64,000 bases of DNA from Microplitis mediator (lineage: Eukaryota; Arthropoda; Insecta; Hymenoptera; Braconidae): NCBI RefSeq assembly GCF_029852145.1, contig NC_079975.1, positions 5,518,001 through 5,582,000 on the forward strand, written 5' to 3'. The notes below the pieces were generated by a model that was not told where the DNA came from, searched no databases, and saw only the letters and a list, made by a program, of their open reading frames with translations. Numbering within the stretch: position 1 is the first letter of the stretch; every line of letters begins with the position of its first letter. Shown here in pieces: positions 11,856-26,281 of the stretch. The position numbers were made by a program, and so were the translations under genes.

Positions 11856-14601
11856 TAATTTATTTTATTTAATCATAAATTAACTTTTATAGTTGTCAAT
11901 TATATTTTCTGCACTATATATATAAACATACATATATATAGGTATTATCAGATATATAAATTGAATTTAATTGTAAAGTTCTCATGAGCTGAGTATATAA
12001 AAAAAAAAATTTATCAGTTGAATTGTTTTCACACGTGTTGGGAAAACAATCTGATACGATTAAATGAGTTTAAATTTTAAAGTACAATTAGCGAGTAGTT
12101 TTGTAGGTAAAATAGCCTAGCAAAGTTATTTGATACCTGGCTAACTATAATTTCATCACTATATATATACTCGACAATAGTTTTATTTATTTTTAACAAC
12201 TACTAACTGTCGACAATGTTTTTCACGTGATTGTATCTCGTGCAAACGTAATTTAACTGTTTATCGGGTCTGATGTTTCTTTATCAATAAATCAATCATT
12301 AGCAGCAGCGTGTCGTAATGAAATAGTAATAATGATAATAAAAGTTATAAGTATAGTAATAATCTAATAATCAATGGAATAAAACGAAAAGGATGAAATT
12401 TTTTAGCGATAAATTTTGATTATTTATTTGTAGTCATAAATCCAATAGAATATTTTAACGGACGGAAGATGAAACACAAGTGAGTGCAATTCAATTTTTT
12501 AAACATTCATTTCCACGATTTTACTGGAAAAACAAGTGAATAGTATTGATTGGACTGTGATAGAGAATTAAATAGAAGCATAAAACATAGAGACATAAAA
12601 AAGGGGAATAAAGTAACAGGTTATCAGTGTATATGCTTCCTGTCACTGATTTTGACAATTATTGAAATATTTTCTATCAGTTCTTTATAACACTCGGATT
12701 ATTAGATAACAATTTATGAAGGATAAAACTTTGTTAGATTAATGATAAAAATAATGAAGATAAAGATGTAAAGTTTGCCATATGGGATACCATATTTTTA
12801 TGATTATTTTTTAAAATATTTTTCTATTGCAATTAATTACTTCTGCAATAAATTGCAATAATATCGAGTGCCGAGAAATTTCATAACTTTTGTAATTTTC
12901 ATAAGTGGGGTTCATTTTACTCCTATTAAATTTTTTATCTCAATAATTGGGTCACATTATTATCAAATACTTCCTCGATAACTAAAATAAAGTAGAATTG
13001 AGTAAAAACAATTAAACTTTTTACATTTATTTCCCGGCGTTCATTTTCCATATTCAATATTTTGAATTTTATCTTTTGATGCCTGGGCCATATTGACATC
13101 GAATATTTAATTGGGGATAAAAAAAAAATAAAACTAAAAGAAAAAATATTTTCGGGTCGAAATCTTACACTTTTTTCGGCTTAGCTCTCATTAGTCAAAT
13201 GTCAGAAGCGTAACGGGTGATAAGAAACTTCGTTCCGAAAATTCGGACATTTAATTTTCTCAAATTTTGATTCAAATCAAAAAGTTCAAAGCAATGAATA
13301 TATAGTAGATTCAAAGATTTTGAGCATAAAATCAGCTAGATATCCAAAATATATTTCAATGTGTGCGGTCGTGTTTGTCTGATAAAAGGGTAAATCGTCA
13401 TGAAGATAAAAGATAGATAGAGAAAAGAAAGAAAAACGAAATGAGTAAAATAACCATTTGAGATTCTCGTCTCTGTTAGTGACGGTCTAGACGTTGAAAA
13501 TTGCAAGACTACTTCTGGAAACCACAACGAAACAAAATCTCAGGAAATGCTTTTTCTCTTTTATTATTATTATTATTTTAAGATTTTTCACTTATTTTTT
13601 TCATGTTTGTGACGTTCCTCCATTGTCTCTCTCTTATCTCTTATTACGTTTTATCTCAAAATTTATCAAATGTTTCCTTTTCATTTATGTGAGACAAAAA
13701 ATATTGAACATAGGGAGAATTAATTTTGAAAATGGACTCAGATATTGATTGTAACAAAGAAAGTTTTCCGGATTATTTTTTATTGCTTTTTCGCTTGGTA
13801 ATATGGTAATTTATATCCAATTCCACACACGAACGGTATGGAAGTAAAATAAATATAATGGAGTGACATTAACTTTACCGGAATTAATTTAATGTTTTAT
13901 TTCGCAAGATGTGGAATTCTAGTTTAACTAAACTTCTATTCTATACATTTATATACATTTTAATTTAATAGTTAATTGTCATTTTGCTTAAAATACTTTT
14001 TGGTTCTCAATTATAATTTTCATAAGTCGGAAGTACTTTGAATTTTTTTTAAATCATTATTATTTTAAGTACAAAATTACTTTAAACGATAACTAGTTTT
14101 CAAATTTGTCCAAGTACTAATTATGATAAGAATTATATTTTTATGAAAATGATTACTGTGAAATTTTAATATAATTAATGCAGTTACATTTGATTTTTAG
14201 AGCATCCGTAGTAGAATACTTATAATGGCACTTTTTCTGGCTCATTTTTAATAAAAGTTTAATATCTTTTAAAATATTCAAACGGTTATTAAGGAACTTG
14301 ACAGATAAATGAAATAAATTTTTTTAAAGCCGAAAATTTGAATATGAGAATAAAAAATTTTTTATAATTTATATTAAGATTTATTTCGAATACAAAATTT
14401 TTTTTTTTATTAAAATGACATTTTGGTTATCAAATTTTTATTTATGATCTATGAATATTTATAACATTTTTATCAGATCTCATAAAAGTTGAAATATTGC
14501 ATTCATCTCTGTGGCGCAATTTTCAAAAAAAAATGTTGCCATAGTATGTTTTATGTTGTTTGATAGGTTTCAAAAATACCTATCCTTTGAAAGCTTATAT
14601 A

Positions 14602-14928
14602 GGGGAACGGCGGGCAGAACGGAATCGGTTGGGCAAAACGGACCACCTCAAAAATTTGAAGACTCTTATTATCACTTCTGTACAATTTCGAGTGTCCAAA
14701 ACTTTTTGCTCAGGAATTTTTCAATGGACTCAATGTATTATTGGCCACAAGAAATACCTACGGTGTCTTTTTCGCTATATTTATAATCTATATAAATTAT
14801 TTATTTTCAAAAATTTTGTTTTTTTGTTATCTCTATTTACTAGCAGTATTGCAAATCTCTTTTCTCACTTAGGTTAGATATAAACAATTTTAGTATTTGG
14901 GTTTGGTCTGTTTTGTCCGCCTTTCTTC
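14602..14928. mobile_element. GGGGAACGGCGGGC element, TA-flanked
   Basis: TA on both sides. The left end GGGGAACGGCGGGCAGAACG is mirrored by GTTTTGTCCGCCTTTCTTC at the right end. Two overlapping open frames here (14511-14786, 14560-14877) are probably by chance. Non-autonomous. Confidence 0.55.
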
Positions 14929-16426
14929 TATATATACTGCAGTGAAAATGGATACTCAATCAAAATATGGATATTCAATCTCAAAATAATTATTAGTAGA
15001 TAACAAACGTCCTCCTCTGCTGTTTCGATGACGTAACGAGAGAATAATTTCGTCTCGACATAACATTAAAACGTAATGCATGTTTTTGTACCTTTATAAA
15101 GAAATTTATTCTGATTGAATTTCTCTGATTACCTGATGATAACGCCTTCAATTTTCATCGGACTCAAAGAAATTTTGTCGGTTCTTTTCATTGGGCATTA
15201 CTCTAATCGATTAAATATGAATTAAATCGGTCGATTCGTTTAAAAATGACAGCCGTTTAAAATTTTAAAAATAACAAGAACTTTATTTCCATGAGTTTTC
15301 TCTTCATACTTTTTAATGAAGTGACTCTGCTGGATTTTTTTAAAAGTATGTCAAAATTGATAAAATAAGCTTTAGCTTCATTATTTTCAATTATAATTTT
15401 ATCATAAATGCGGCCGACACTGTGAGGGTTCAATATAAAAATAAAAAAATTTGAAAATTAATAGGGACACACTCGGATTGTGAATACCAAATGATATTTG
15501 AGGACTTTCATATTTATTGTTGTATTTGGTGTTGAGATAAAAAATAAAATATTGAAGTATGATAAAAAACGAACATGGAAAATATATCTCTGGAAAAAGA
15601 AGGAATAAGTGAGAAAATTATTCATGTCATAGGATCGAAAAAGTATACGTATTAAATATGAGAATAAAATTCATAAAAGATAATCTGCAGTCATGGTAAC
15701 TTTTAAGTAATCCCATTGGCTTTTATGTAGACTTTCTTATTCCTCTCGGTTCTTGATACCTTACCCTTATATATTCAACTAAACCGACCAAAAATTAATC
15801 AATTGCCATAAAATTTATATAAAAATATATTTTTTCTTCGCTAGAGAATTTTTATTCCCAGACATCATATTTTCGTTGACATAAAAATATATAAAAAAAA
15901 AAAAATATTTGACTTTTGATCAATTTTTACCTTGGGTCCGTAAAAGTTCTGCATTTCAGAGCATTTCTGGACATTTATATCATATACGTATTATTAAAAT
16001 TTAACATGCATAGAATAAAATGTATGCCTTTAATATTGAGTTTGAAATTCAAAATATTTTATTATTTATATTTATTCATAATTTATCATCAAAAATGTAT
16101 AATTATCGATGTCGACAATTTTTATCTGCCACTGAAATATAAATGTTTTATTTTTATCGTACATTTCATTTATTAATAGATTAAATAAATGAATGTGCCT
16201 TTGAGCGTGTATATCATCCGTTCCGATTGCTGATATCACGAATCGTTTTCATGTGACATGCTGCATATCCGATGATGATGAAAAGTAGCTTTACAATGTA
16301 AAGAAATTTTCAAATTCATGTCATACATTTTTTTTTTTCGATAAGGAAATAATAATTTTTGATAACAAATTGTCTAAAAATCAAATCATAATTCAAAAAT
16401 ATGTACATACATTTCTATATATATTA

Positions 16427-17196
16427 GGGTGGTCGTTAAAAATTAAATTTTCTCAGGCGCCCCATAAAAAGCTTCTTTTTAGTGAAAAAATACGTGGGGA
16501 ATTTGGTTTTTTCCTTTTAAGTAAAAAGAACACGTGCCTTAGGACGACCAAAGTTCATTTTTCGATACAATCGCGGTTTTTTTTAAATATCTCATGAAAT
16601 ATGCAGATTAAAGGAAAAAATCATAGGTACAATTTTGTAGGAAATTGAATTCTTGACAAAAAAGGTCATGTTCATTTTTTTTATAAAATGTGTATTTATG
16701 AAGACATTTTAAAAAAACTATTTTTCGAGCTATGAATTGAGCGTTTTAAGGATTGCAAATTTTGAAAATAACATTTTTCTAAGTATATAGAAACTATGAC
16801 AAGCATTACTGATTGATATATTGCGAAGTTGTCTATATTTAAGAAAAAACGTTATTTTTAACATTCGTAATCCCTAAAATGCTCAATTGATAAGATCTAA
16901 AAAAGTTTTTTCAAAATATCTTCATAAATACACATTTCATAAAAAAAATGAACATGATCTTTTGTGTCAAAAATTTAAATTCCTACAAAATTGTTCCTAT
17001 AATTTTTTCCTTTAATCTGCATATTTCATGAGATATTTAAAAAAAACCGCGATTGTATCGAAAAATGAACTTTGATCGTCCTGCGGCACGTGTTCTTTTT
17101 ACTTAAGAAAAAAAAACCAAATTTCCCATGTATTTTTTTACTGAAAAGAAGCTTTTTATGGGGCGTCGGCGAAAATTTAATTTTTAACGACCACCC
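16427..17196. mobile_element. Long-arm foldback with GGGTGGTCG ends
   Basis: TA at 16425-16426 and 17197-17198. The left half (GGGTGGTCGTTAAAAATTAA...) is mirrored almost throughout by the right half (...TTAATTTTTAACGACCACCC), so the 770 bp form one near-complete palindrome with arms of over 350 bp. No transposase. Confidence 0.8.
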
Positions 17197-19140
17197 TAAT
17201 ATATGTATTTGATATATATGTAAGATTTTATTTAAAAAATTATTAATAATTTTTGTTATGAATTCTGCAGTAATAAAATAAATTTAAAGCGAATGAGTTC
17301 AATGAAATTTGAATACTGCTATATTGAAAATTATTTTGATAGCTGTTTATTTTTCCATGCTATCAATTTTATAAAATTGCAGCGTTTAATAAAAAATAAT
17401 TAAATTCCAAGGAAAATCGTAATCACTAACGCGTTTTAATAAAAATAAAATTAAAACTGGAAACTGTATGCTTCGATATTCGACGCTTTCGCTGTTTGAA
17501 TTAAAAAAAAAATAATAAATAAATAAATTGGAATTCGCAAAATAAAAAAGTAAAAAAAATTGTATGTTTTTTTTAGGTGAATAAAAAAGAAAACCAACAC
17601 AAGATTTGCATTTGAAGAATGACAAAAAAATGTATGAACAATTGGTCGTTTTTATTACATGTTTTGACAATTAACTTGTTCAATCACTAAACAACGACAT
17701 TCTCACTTGAAAAATCAATAAACTTGATGAGGGAGTACACAAATTGACGGAATGAGCGTGATAGAGTGAATGAAAAGGAAGGCAAGCATGCCGTTGGGCG
17801 CGGGAGTGCATGGGGTTGACACAAAACAAGAGAAGAGACGAGAAGAGATGTCAGATATATATATATATATATATATTGGATGGTAAACTAAAATTTCCGT
17901 GATAGTCGTATATGTTGCTATGTACAATGTGAAAACGCATAGATGAAGCGACACAAGAGCGCGTTGATTGCGGAATTTGAAATTTCACCAAGGGAGTTTA
18001 GAATCCGACAGCTAAACGATTAAATCTATTCTCGTGGGTTAACTAAATTTAAATGAATAAAAATTCGAAAAAACCACTTTTAATTAAACAAATAAAATCT
18101 ATGACAATCGAATACAATCAAAGACTACAGAAAACGAAAAAAAATCAATTTTTAAATTTACGAACAAAAAAAAATAGTAATGGAAAAATTCAATCGGATT
18201 TTTTTAATTCGTGTTGAATAATAATGAAATATATATGTACATAAATTTGTATGGAATAATTGCAGGGTCGCAAGAGGTAAGTAAGTCGGTTGAATAATAG
18301 TTTCCTTTAGAAATTGATGATGAATGTGCATCTTGTTTGTTTAATAGCAATTACCCAGAAAACTTCATGTTTGTCGTAACCACAAACCTCCCAATTCCGA
18401 AACGATCCTTTAAATTATGTTAGGTAAATTTACGCTCACTTTGGGTACAGATAAGAAGACAAATATAAATAATGAAGACACTAATGGTAGATATAAAAAT
18501 AATGATAGATATTTTGAAAATAAAAATTTGAAGGACGAGTGCAAATTTTTTATAATTTTTTAACCAATATTATGACAAATAATTCGGATTCAAACAATTC
18601 GTCAAGATCTGATTATAATTATAGATTGATGAGATTAATAGTTTATAAGTTATTGTAAAAAAATTCACAGATGGCAATTTTGTTTTTTATTGATAATTTA
18701 ATTTTTCTAATCTCGCTTACTGGTGATTTCATGAATCTGTAATATGATTAGATACTGATGTTAATCAATTTTTTCGATCACCGTCAGGAATATTCAAATC
18801 GGTTAATTCATTCAGAAGGTGTCTTTGAATGAAAACGCATAAAGTTATTTTTGTTTATTAGTTATTGTCCTACAAATCTGTCTCACATAAGTCCACAAAA
18901 CTCACCAAACTTACATCTTATTTACTGTCATCATATTCTTTAAGATTTTTCAAAAATTTGAAAAAACAAAATGGATTTTCTAGAGGATACCTGATTTTAT
19001 ATGAAAATGTTATTAACCTGTCAACACTTTCGTTATAATCATTTTGCTCACAAGACACTATTCAAACTATAGGATGTCGCTGTAGTGCAAGCGAGACACT
19101 AAAAAACACGGAAGTACTGAAGGGTTACATATTTTTAATT

Positions 19141-19633
19141 CACTGAGAGAAAAGTGTATGGTTGTGGTAACTAGAAAGGAGTGGCAGTGACAAAATAGTC
19201 TTCTTAACTAATATTTCGAGTTTTTTTAACTATATCATAATGTCCGAAACTATTTGAAAGTAGTAGTTTTAACTAAGCATTTGTTTTGTTGTGGTAACTA
19301 TTTAATATTATTTCTCAGAACTTATACTTCAGCGGAATCACAAATGTTTCAGCAATTGTAAGATTATAATTTCATTAATTTAGCATCATTTAAGACGTCG
19401 ACGAATATAATTAAGGATTTTTCTTCATTATTTTTTTTGTAGTAAGAATGCCATTTTTCACTTAGTTACGTTCGCTATTGTCATTTTTCATTGAACTATA
19501 ACACAGTTAAAACAACAATGATATCATCATACATTTTACAACTATATATTAGTTATCTGAACTGAGGGTAATAGCGGAGGCTTCATTTAACTATGTTTTT
19601 CATAGTTCAGAAAACCAGTTTTTTCTCTCAGTG
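19141..19633. mobile_element. MITE with CACTGAGAGAAAA ends
   Basis: Ends CACTGAGAGAAAA and TTTTTTCTCTCAGTG. Interior words such as GTGGTAACTA and AACTAT recur. Flanking bases are TT/TT rather than a clear TA, so the target duplication is uncertain. Same terminal style as 50951-52001. Confidence 0.6.
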
Positions 19634-19665
19634 TTGCAATTGGAAATTTTGCTAGTATTTTTTGT

Positions 19666-19932
19666 GGTGACACGACCGATGATCCGAGGACAATTGATCC
19701 GCGACAATTGATCCTTGCGACGATTGATCCGTCGATAAAATGCGTGTAACATGAAAAATTACACCCTTTTTTCACTAATTTGTGTGTGAGTATATTTTTT
19801 ATGTTACACGCACACAAAATTAGTGAAAAAAGGGCGTAATTTTTCATGGTACACGCATTTTATCGACGGAACAATCGTCGCAAGGATCAATTGTCGCGGA
19901 TCATATGTCTTTGGATCATTTGTTACGTAACC
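19666..19932. mobile_element. GGT-ended foldback with GACAATTGATCC words
   Basis: Starts GGTGACACGACC, ends GTTACGTAACC, and is flanked by a perfect 9-bp duplication ATTTTTTGT (19657-19665 and 19933-19941). The arms carry repeated GACAATTGATCC words and a long inverted repeat (ATGCGTGTAACATGAAAAAT and its complement). The centre is a short loop. See also 24545-24995 and 34636-34784. Confidence 0.75.
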
Positions 19933-21955
19933 ATTTTTTGTTTAAATATAAATGAAAAATAAAAGAATTAGCATATTATAGCTCAAAAAAGGACATTTTT
20001 TTTTGGCATCTCCATTTCGTTCGGCTCTCCTCTAGATGTGAATGTTGTATGTAGGATGTGCGTGATTAAAAACAGAAATGTACATGTATGTTACAGAGGA
20101 TTGTATATATCATCTTACACTTGTATTTGTCGAAAAGTATATATATATATATATGTATTTGAAGAGAGAATGAAAAAAGATAAAGAGAGAAGACAAGACA
20201 GCTCAATTTTGACTCGTTTGTTGTTTTCTGTACTGCCCATGGGGTATCCCCTTGATTAAAGACTCGCGTCGCTTTGGTATTCGTAATTACCAAGCTTGTG
20301 TTATTCCTTGAAAAGCTCCCCTTTGCATCGTGTTACTTGCTCATTTTCACTTTAATTCATTCATTTCTCTTTACCTTTTTTTTCTTTTTCATACCATTTT
20401 AATTCATTTGATTTTTTTTTTACGAGATTTCTTTGATCAATAGTTCTTATTGAAAAGAAAAAAAGTAAATTAATTTGACTATAGTATTAACGAAACGATC
20501 AACTACAGCAAAATAATGAGTTTTTTATTGAAATTATGTACCAGCAACAAAATATTGGAATATAATATTGAGAGGAAGTTCGTAAATTTAGTATTTATAA
20601 ATCAATTTTATGAACATGAAATTTCTCATTTCTTTGAATTTAAAACAATGAAACAAAGTTGATGAATTTTAAAATATTAATTAATTTTAGATCGATGCAG
20701 TTAAAAATATATTGATTATCGAAAAATGTGTAGCAAAATATACGGGTTCATTGTAATTTCCCGTTAAATAATTACTAAATATTTCAATAAATTTAATGAA
20801 AATTATTTGGAAATTTGTAGTAAATATCACAATTAATATCAGACAATCAAATACAAAATATATTGAATAACTTCGTTCATTTACATGCAGGCGAATCGTA
20901 ACGATTTTAATTATTCAGAAACTTCAAATTCATTAAAATTCTATTAAATAATGATAATAATAAATTTATTGAATCATAGAGTAATCAAGCGAGTACTGAT
21001 ATTATAAAAATCATCAAATTTTATAAATTAATCATCTAGATAAAAAAAAGATAAATAAAAATAGAGAGGAATTTGCTATTAAAAAAAAAAATTAAATAAA
21101 ATTTAAAAGTCTTTATAACTTCAATTATGAGAAGCGAAATAAAATAAAAAAAAATGTATTCTTAAGCTTTAAATCTCTCTTTTGATACTTTGAGTTATAT
21201 TAGTCCGGTGAGGAAATTTTTTATGCGAAGAACAAAAAAAAATTTTAGCTCAAATCTGTTACTCTCATCTTTTAGACGTGACTTTATACTATAGACTACT
21301 CAGTTCTGTGGCGAAGAACTAAAAGAAAATTTTCCAACTTTAGTTAAGAAAAGAAAAAAAAAATTCATTGCGTCGTCGGTAATTTTGGAGGATAAATTTT
21401 TTTAATAAAGTAGCCAATAATTTTTTTGAAAAGAAGATTCTTGAGAACCTTTTTATTTTAAAATAATAATTTTTAGTCAATTTAATATTTGGGATTCTAT
21501 ATAGTTTTTAGAGTAATAAAAAATCATCTGTCAGTTGTTCTGATGGTTGTATTAAAGTTATGTGGACAGATACAGTTGTCATAACACATGCTATCTGAGC
21601 TTTTATGACCAAATCACGTTACAATAAACAAGCTTGTGATATTTTTATTTTTTTATTGTATACTTTTTTTGACAATCACGTGACACTGTAATCGTGCTTA
21701 AAAGAATTGAGGTCAACACAAAAGTATCAAGATATTCTAGTTTTACAATCTATAATATAATATATATATTATAAAAGTACATGTATACAAAATCACTAGA
21801 CCAATACAATTTACTAGATTTTATTTTCTTTATTTTCGTTCACTTTTTTACTATCGTTTTATATTTTATTTTATATTTCTTTCTTCAAGACAACGAAAAT
21901 TTTGGCAATATATTGCACTTTACATAAAAGAAAATTGTTAGGAATTGAAGGATTT

Positions 21956-22592
21956 TTAACTACCTGCTAAGAAAATCGATTTTCAAAAAATTCGGAAAGT
22001 TATTGTTTTCACCCTGACTTTCGAAAATCGAGTTTTCATCAGATGTTGTCGTTTTGAGGTCCTAGAAAGCTAGTCTGACTATTTTCAGATTGATGTCCGA
22101 GTGTCTGTATGTATGTGTGTGTGTGTTTGATGTACGTAAACTCTTTGTAACTTTTTAACTAATGAACCAATTTGGATGGCTAAGACGGCAATCGAAAGAG
22201 CTTGTTGGCCATCAAATTTCCTGAAAATTTCAGATCATTTGATCAAGTAACTCGAAAATATTGGCGAATTACCAAAAAAAAATTCTTTTTTTAAGTTTTT
22301 TATTGATTCCTCAGAAACGACTCAAACGATCGACTTCAAAATCTAATCAGCTCTAGAACTTAATAAAACGCGTCGATTGCCGCCTTAGCTATCTCAATCG
22401 GTTAATTTGTTTAAGAGATATCGCGGGACAAAGAAATGGTAAAAAACGGTTTTTTTTCGAAAACAATGGCATACAAACGTATTTTCGAGCTCGAAAATGT
22501 ATTCACAACAATGTTTTTGAGCTCAAGGAGCTCGAAAACAGCCGTAAGTTTTAGGGCTGGCCCGCAGGGTCAACCGATAGACAGATTTTTTT
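21956..22592 (+). mobile_element. CCCGCTAAGAAAATT-type dispersed element, copy 2
   Basis: Starts CTGCTAAGAAAATCGATTTT and keeps the order of modules in copy 1: gggaag-like motif, GTGTGTGTGT tract (22107-22130), AATCGGTTAATT module, GAGCTCGAAAATGTATTCAC. It extends further to GGCTGGCCCGCAGGGTCAAC, a 3' part shared with the reversed copy at 42628-43318. Confidence 0.7.
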
Positions 22593-23006
22593 TTAATCAT
22601 AAATGAGCAATCAAAAATTCAAAATTTCACGAGTCATTTCACTGTAATTATTCGGTAGAGAAAGTAACTACAGAAGAAATAAATTTGTGTTCATGAGAAT
22701 CGGGTTATTAGTTTTTTCATATTACCTGCAAGTTTCAATGCTTGTTTTACCAGTCGAAAAAAGACCACTTCAGACTAATGCGATTTAGCGGGTAGACACT
22801 GATCAGTTCCTTCCCTAATGAAGAAACTCATTAGTTTCTACCGCTAAAGTAGCTTCTGACTTCATTTCATCTTTGTCAGAATGGCATTTGTTTATTGCGA
22901 ACCTCTTAATGTTTATGTCACTTTAATAACCAACCAAACTGACAGTTGTATTTTAAAAATTTCAAAAGTAATATAAATTCCAATATGAAAAATAGCTAAA
23001 TTAATA

Positions 23007-23222
23007 AAAAATCCCATAGAAAACTCTTAAAAAATCTAGACTTAGGGCTCGGTGCTGAGAAAAAAATTTTTTTTCAATCACTTCTATGTGCTAGAGACTT
23101 GTATGATATCCCCGAGGCCTCCAAACATCCAACGGACACATTAATTTTGGCCGGGATCGTCGTCTAAAAAATCCCATAGAAATTATAAACTCAGGGTTCG
23201 GTGCTGAGAAAAACATTTTTTT
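23007..23222 (+). repeat. Direct repeat of about 160-bp unit
   Basis: AAAAAATCCCATAGAAA, then GGCTCGGTGCTGAGAAAAA at 23007-23073, recurs as AAAAAATCCCATAGAAATT, then GGTTCGGTGCTGAGAAAAAC at 23167-23222. Two diverged tandem units; nature unknown. Confidence 0.5.
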
Positions 23223-24349
23223 CTTTCCATATTGAAGTTAAAAAACGTAAGTGTAGCCAAAATTAAGTTAATTAAGTCCAAAGCAAGTCGAATATGTCAA
23301 AATCAAGTTATTTTTTCGACCCGAGTAATTCTGTTAATTAAAGTTTTTTAATGACTTTACTTTAATGTTTATAATCATAAGCATCAACTGAAAAGTAATT
23401 TAAGTTTTGTTGTGAAACTTTTTTATTTCACCGATTCGATTATTTTGACTGCTATCGCGGACAGATGACAAATATGTTTTAGTTCATTCTTGAGAAAAAT
23501 GTATCAAGAAAAAGGTAAGCAAGTATATATATAAATAAAAAAAATCAGTGCACTCCGTTGCAGAATGATACATCGCATGATATCAAGGTATGAAAAATAA
23601 GCTCTACGATAATATATGAGTATTCATGTATCATGTAAATCGTAAGTAAAAAAAAACGTAAAACATGTATGTAAAATAGGTTTTCACATTCATCAAATTT
23701 TTCTAGATATTAAATTTTGAAATATGAAAAAATGTGAATGTTTATATTGACATTAGTATTTTTAATAATATTAATATTATAAAGAAGAAACGTAGAAAAA
23801 TGTATGATATCATTTAGTGGGTTCGTAAAAATTAAATGAAATACGTCGAGAAAATGATGCAAATCTAGTTTTGATATAAACTGACAAAGAATAGCGTGAA
23901 CTTTACTGTTTCTCTGGCACTAAGGGGATTGAAAACAAAGACTAACTGATTATTCATGGCCTCTTAAGTACTCGAAGAGAACAAAACTCTGATTTCATGT
24001 CTTTTAAAGTAACTTTGTATGTATAAAAGCACAATTTGATAATAAACGAAGACATGGCAAATTAATATACTTAAGTAAATATGCAGTTGCTATATTTTAC
24101 GTTCACGTGTTTGTTTTGAAGCTATTATTAAAATATTCATTAAAACTTTTGAAGGTATAACAATTTTTTCAAATTTTAAGGTTCACTAAAAATCGCTATC
24201 CGAGGTCAGTAAAATAATAACTTGTTTTTTTTTTAATAGTAAAACTATATTTTGAAAAATCGGGGATGAATTTCTACTGAAAATTTATATTGTCACTTCT
24301 GGTGGTGAGGTTTTAAAATAATACCCAGTGGATAACTACTTTCTTAAAT

Positions 24350-24490
24350 TTAAAATAGTGAAAATAGTGACAATTCACTGCTTACTAGTGAGAAGTATGT
24401 TACTAATTCAAATAGTGGTATACGTTTCACTGGCGAAAAGTGACTATTCATTTCCTAATAGTGATTTTCAAAGGAAACTCTCTAAAGCCA
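24350..24490. repeat. AGTGAA-rich repeat, related to 3116-3266
   Basis: Words such as AATAGTGAAAATAGTGACA, ACTAATTCAAATAGTGG and AAAAGTGACTATTC match the interior of 3116-3266 in reverse. A CTCTCTAAAG motif lies at its right side. The left boundary is not clear. Confidence 0.4.
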
Positions 24491-24544
24491 AAAGGGAGTA
24501 TAATTTTTTTTTTCATTGCCATTCGTTTTGCAGACTTATTTTAT

Positions 24545-24995
24545 AGTAACACGACTTTATCTCTCTGGACAAAATCTCTCTATGACAAAATCTCTCCAGG
24601 ATAATATTTCTAAAATTATTTTTATCAGTCCAATCCCTGATGGCCATGCTATCACTTCAAAAATTTGACGTTCAGTGATTTTGATTAACTTTACAGTAAG
24701 TTTACGTCAAGTTCTTGCCATTGATGATGATGTCAAATTTGGGATAGGAATTTTCCATGATTTCATGCATGCATGTGTAACACATTCTATTTATTCATGA
24801 TATAGGTACACATAAAATGTGAAAAAAAACCTGAATACGATTCTAGTCGTAAGTGTAGAAATCATTATAATTACATAAATTATTATAAGATCTCGTTTAT
24901 AGAGATCGTGTTCAACAGATTTTGTCCTGGAGAGATTTTATCATGGGGACATTTTGTCCGGGAAATTTCGTCTAGGGAGATATCATGGTGGAACC
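24545..24995. mobile_element. GGT-type foldback with GACAAAATCTCTC words, 20-bp flanking duplication
   Basis: Left part AGTAACACGACTTTATCTCT, with two GACAAAATCTCTC words; right part has ATTTTGTCCTGGAGAGATTT, ATTTTGTCCGG and ends GGTGGAACC. A perfect direct repeat GTTTTGCAGACTTATTTTAT flanks it (24525-24544, 24996-25015), unusually long for a DNA transposon target duplication. Confidence 0.65.
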
Positions 24996-25772
24996 GTTTT
25001 GCAGACTTATTTTATAGCTAAAAATGTTGTTTTAAATTTTCAACTTTAGAATAAGTCTACAGTATGATAAGCAATTAAAATAATTATAAGCCCTTTTGGT
25101 TCAAAACTTAGTGACCAAAGCCAAAAGGACGTATAAAAATCCTTTTGGAATTAGTGACGCGATAATTGTGTAGAATTCGGAAGTATGACTGTCACTACTG
25201 AAGCTCTACTGTTTAGCAAAATATGGAGACGCTTATTGGAATTGATAGATAGAGAATTCTCTTTATTGAATAAAAAATATGAACAAAACTCTCTTGCCAA
25301 ATGAAATTAACTTATAAAAGAATGAATGAAAAAGAGATCATCCGTCCAACATTTACTGCGCACATTTTTCAATCTAGTTGTTGCAACAAAAAAAATTTAA
25401 TTTGACTTTTTTATTAATTAGAACTTGTTATAAAAAATTCAAACATTTCTTAATTATACTCATGAAATATACTTTTGATTAAAAGGAACCGATAATATAT
25501 AACGCCAACGACAAATGGCTGGTTAAAGTCAGAAAGATACCAGATGTTAAACGAAAAAAAAACTTTTTTAAACTGTGCGATGAATAATTTTGAGATTTTG
25601 CAGGTATACGCCTTAGATATAATACTATCTATTAGTTTGCTGAAGTTTTATAAAGTTTAAGGATTTTTCACAAATTATTAATTTCCGGTAAAATTGAATA
25701 AGGAAATCGATGAATTTTTGCATAACTTAAGCTGATCGGTTTTCTTAGACTACGAAGTGAAAATTTATTTTT

Positions 25773-25870
25773 CAACTTCCCACTATCAGAATCGAAAATT
25801 GAAAAAGAAGTTATTGAATACGATCGAGTTTTTTAATGTCGAGTGTTCGTATAGTAGGTATCGATACTTC
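25773..25870 (+). repeat. Fragment of the CCCGCTAAGAAAATT-type family
   Basis: CAACTTCCCACTATCAGAAT followed by an AAGTTATTG and GTCGAGTGTTCGTAT pattern resembles the first 100 bp of the copies at 9566 and 21956. Diverged and truncated. Confidence 0.4.
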
Positions 25871-26281
25871 TTCGTTAAAAATGGAATTTTTTTTATTACT
25901 GATCTTTTTTTTAAAGGAGGTTACAATTACTGTTGAACAATAAATGAATTTTTTTTGCAAAGTTGATGGAGAGAATAAAAGTTTCAGTTATTTTAACTTG
26001 AAGCGTTAAATTTATTGACAATTATCAAATGAGAAATAATTAAATGAATGTTTTTAATAGAGTCCTACACGAGTAATTCAAAACTAATGCTGAGGGGATT
26101 GAGTCGATTTATTACGTACTCGGAATTTTATTGCGCTCCACATGCATACGAATGTTCTAACAAACAGATCAGCGAACAATACCAGAATATAAAATTCCAT
26201 TAATTTTTTTTTTTACTCAAACGATAATTTAGATCTAGGGAGACCTAAATCTCGCATTCTAAGATCTACATAAATTTAATT

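Noticed and set aside
23007..23222. CRISPR-like spacing of direct repeats
   Set aside because: Only two diverged units in eukaryotic DNA; an ordinary tandem duplication.
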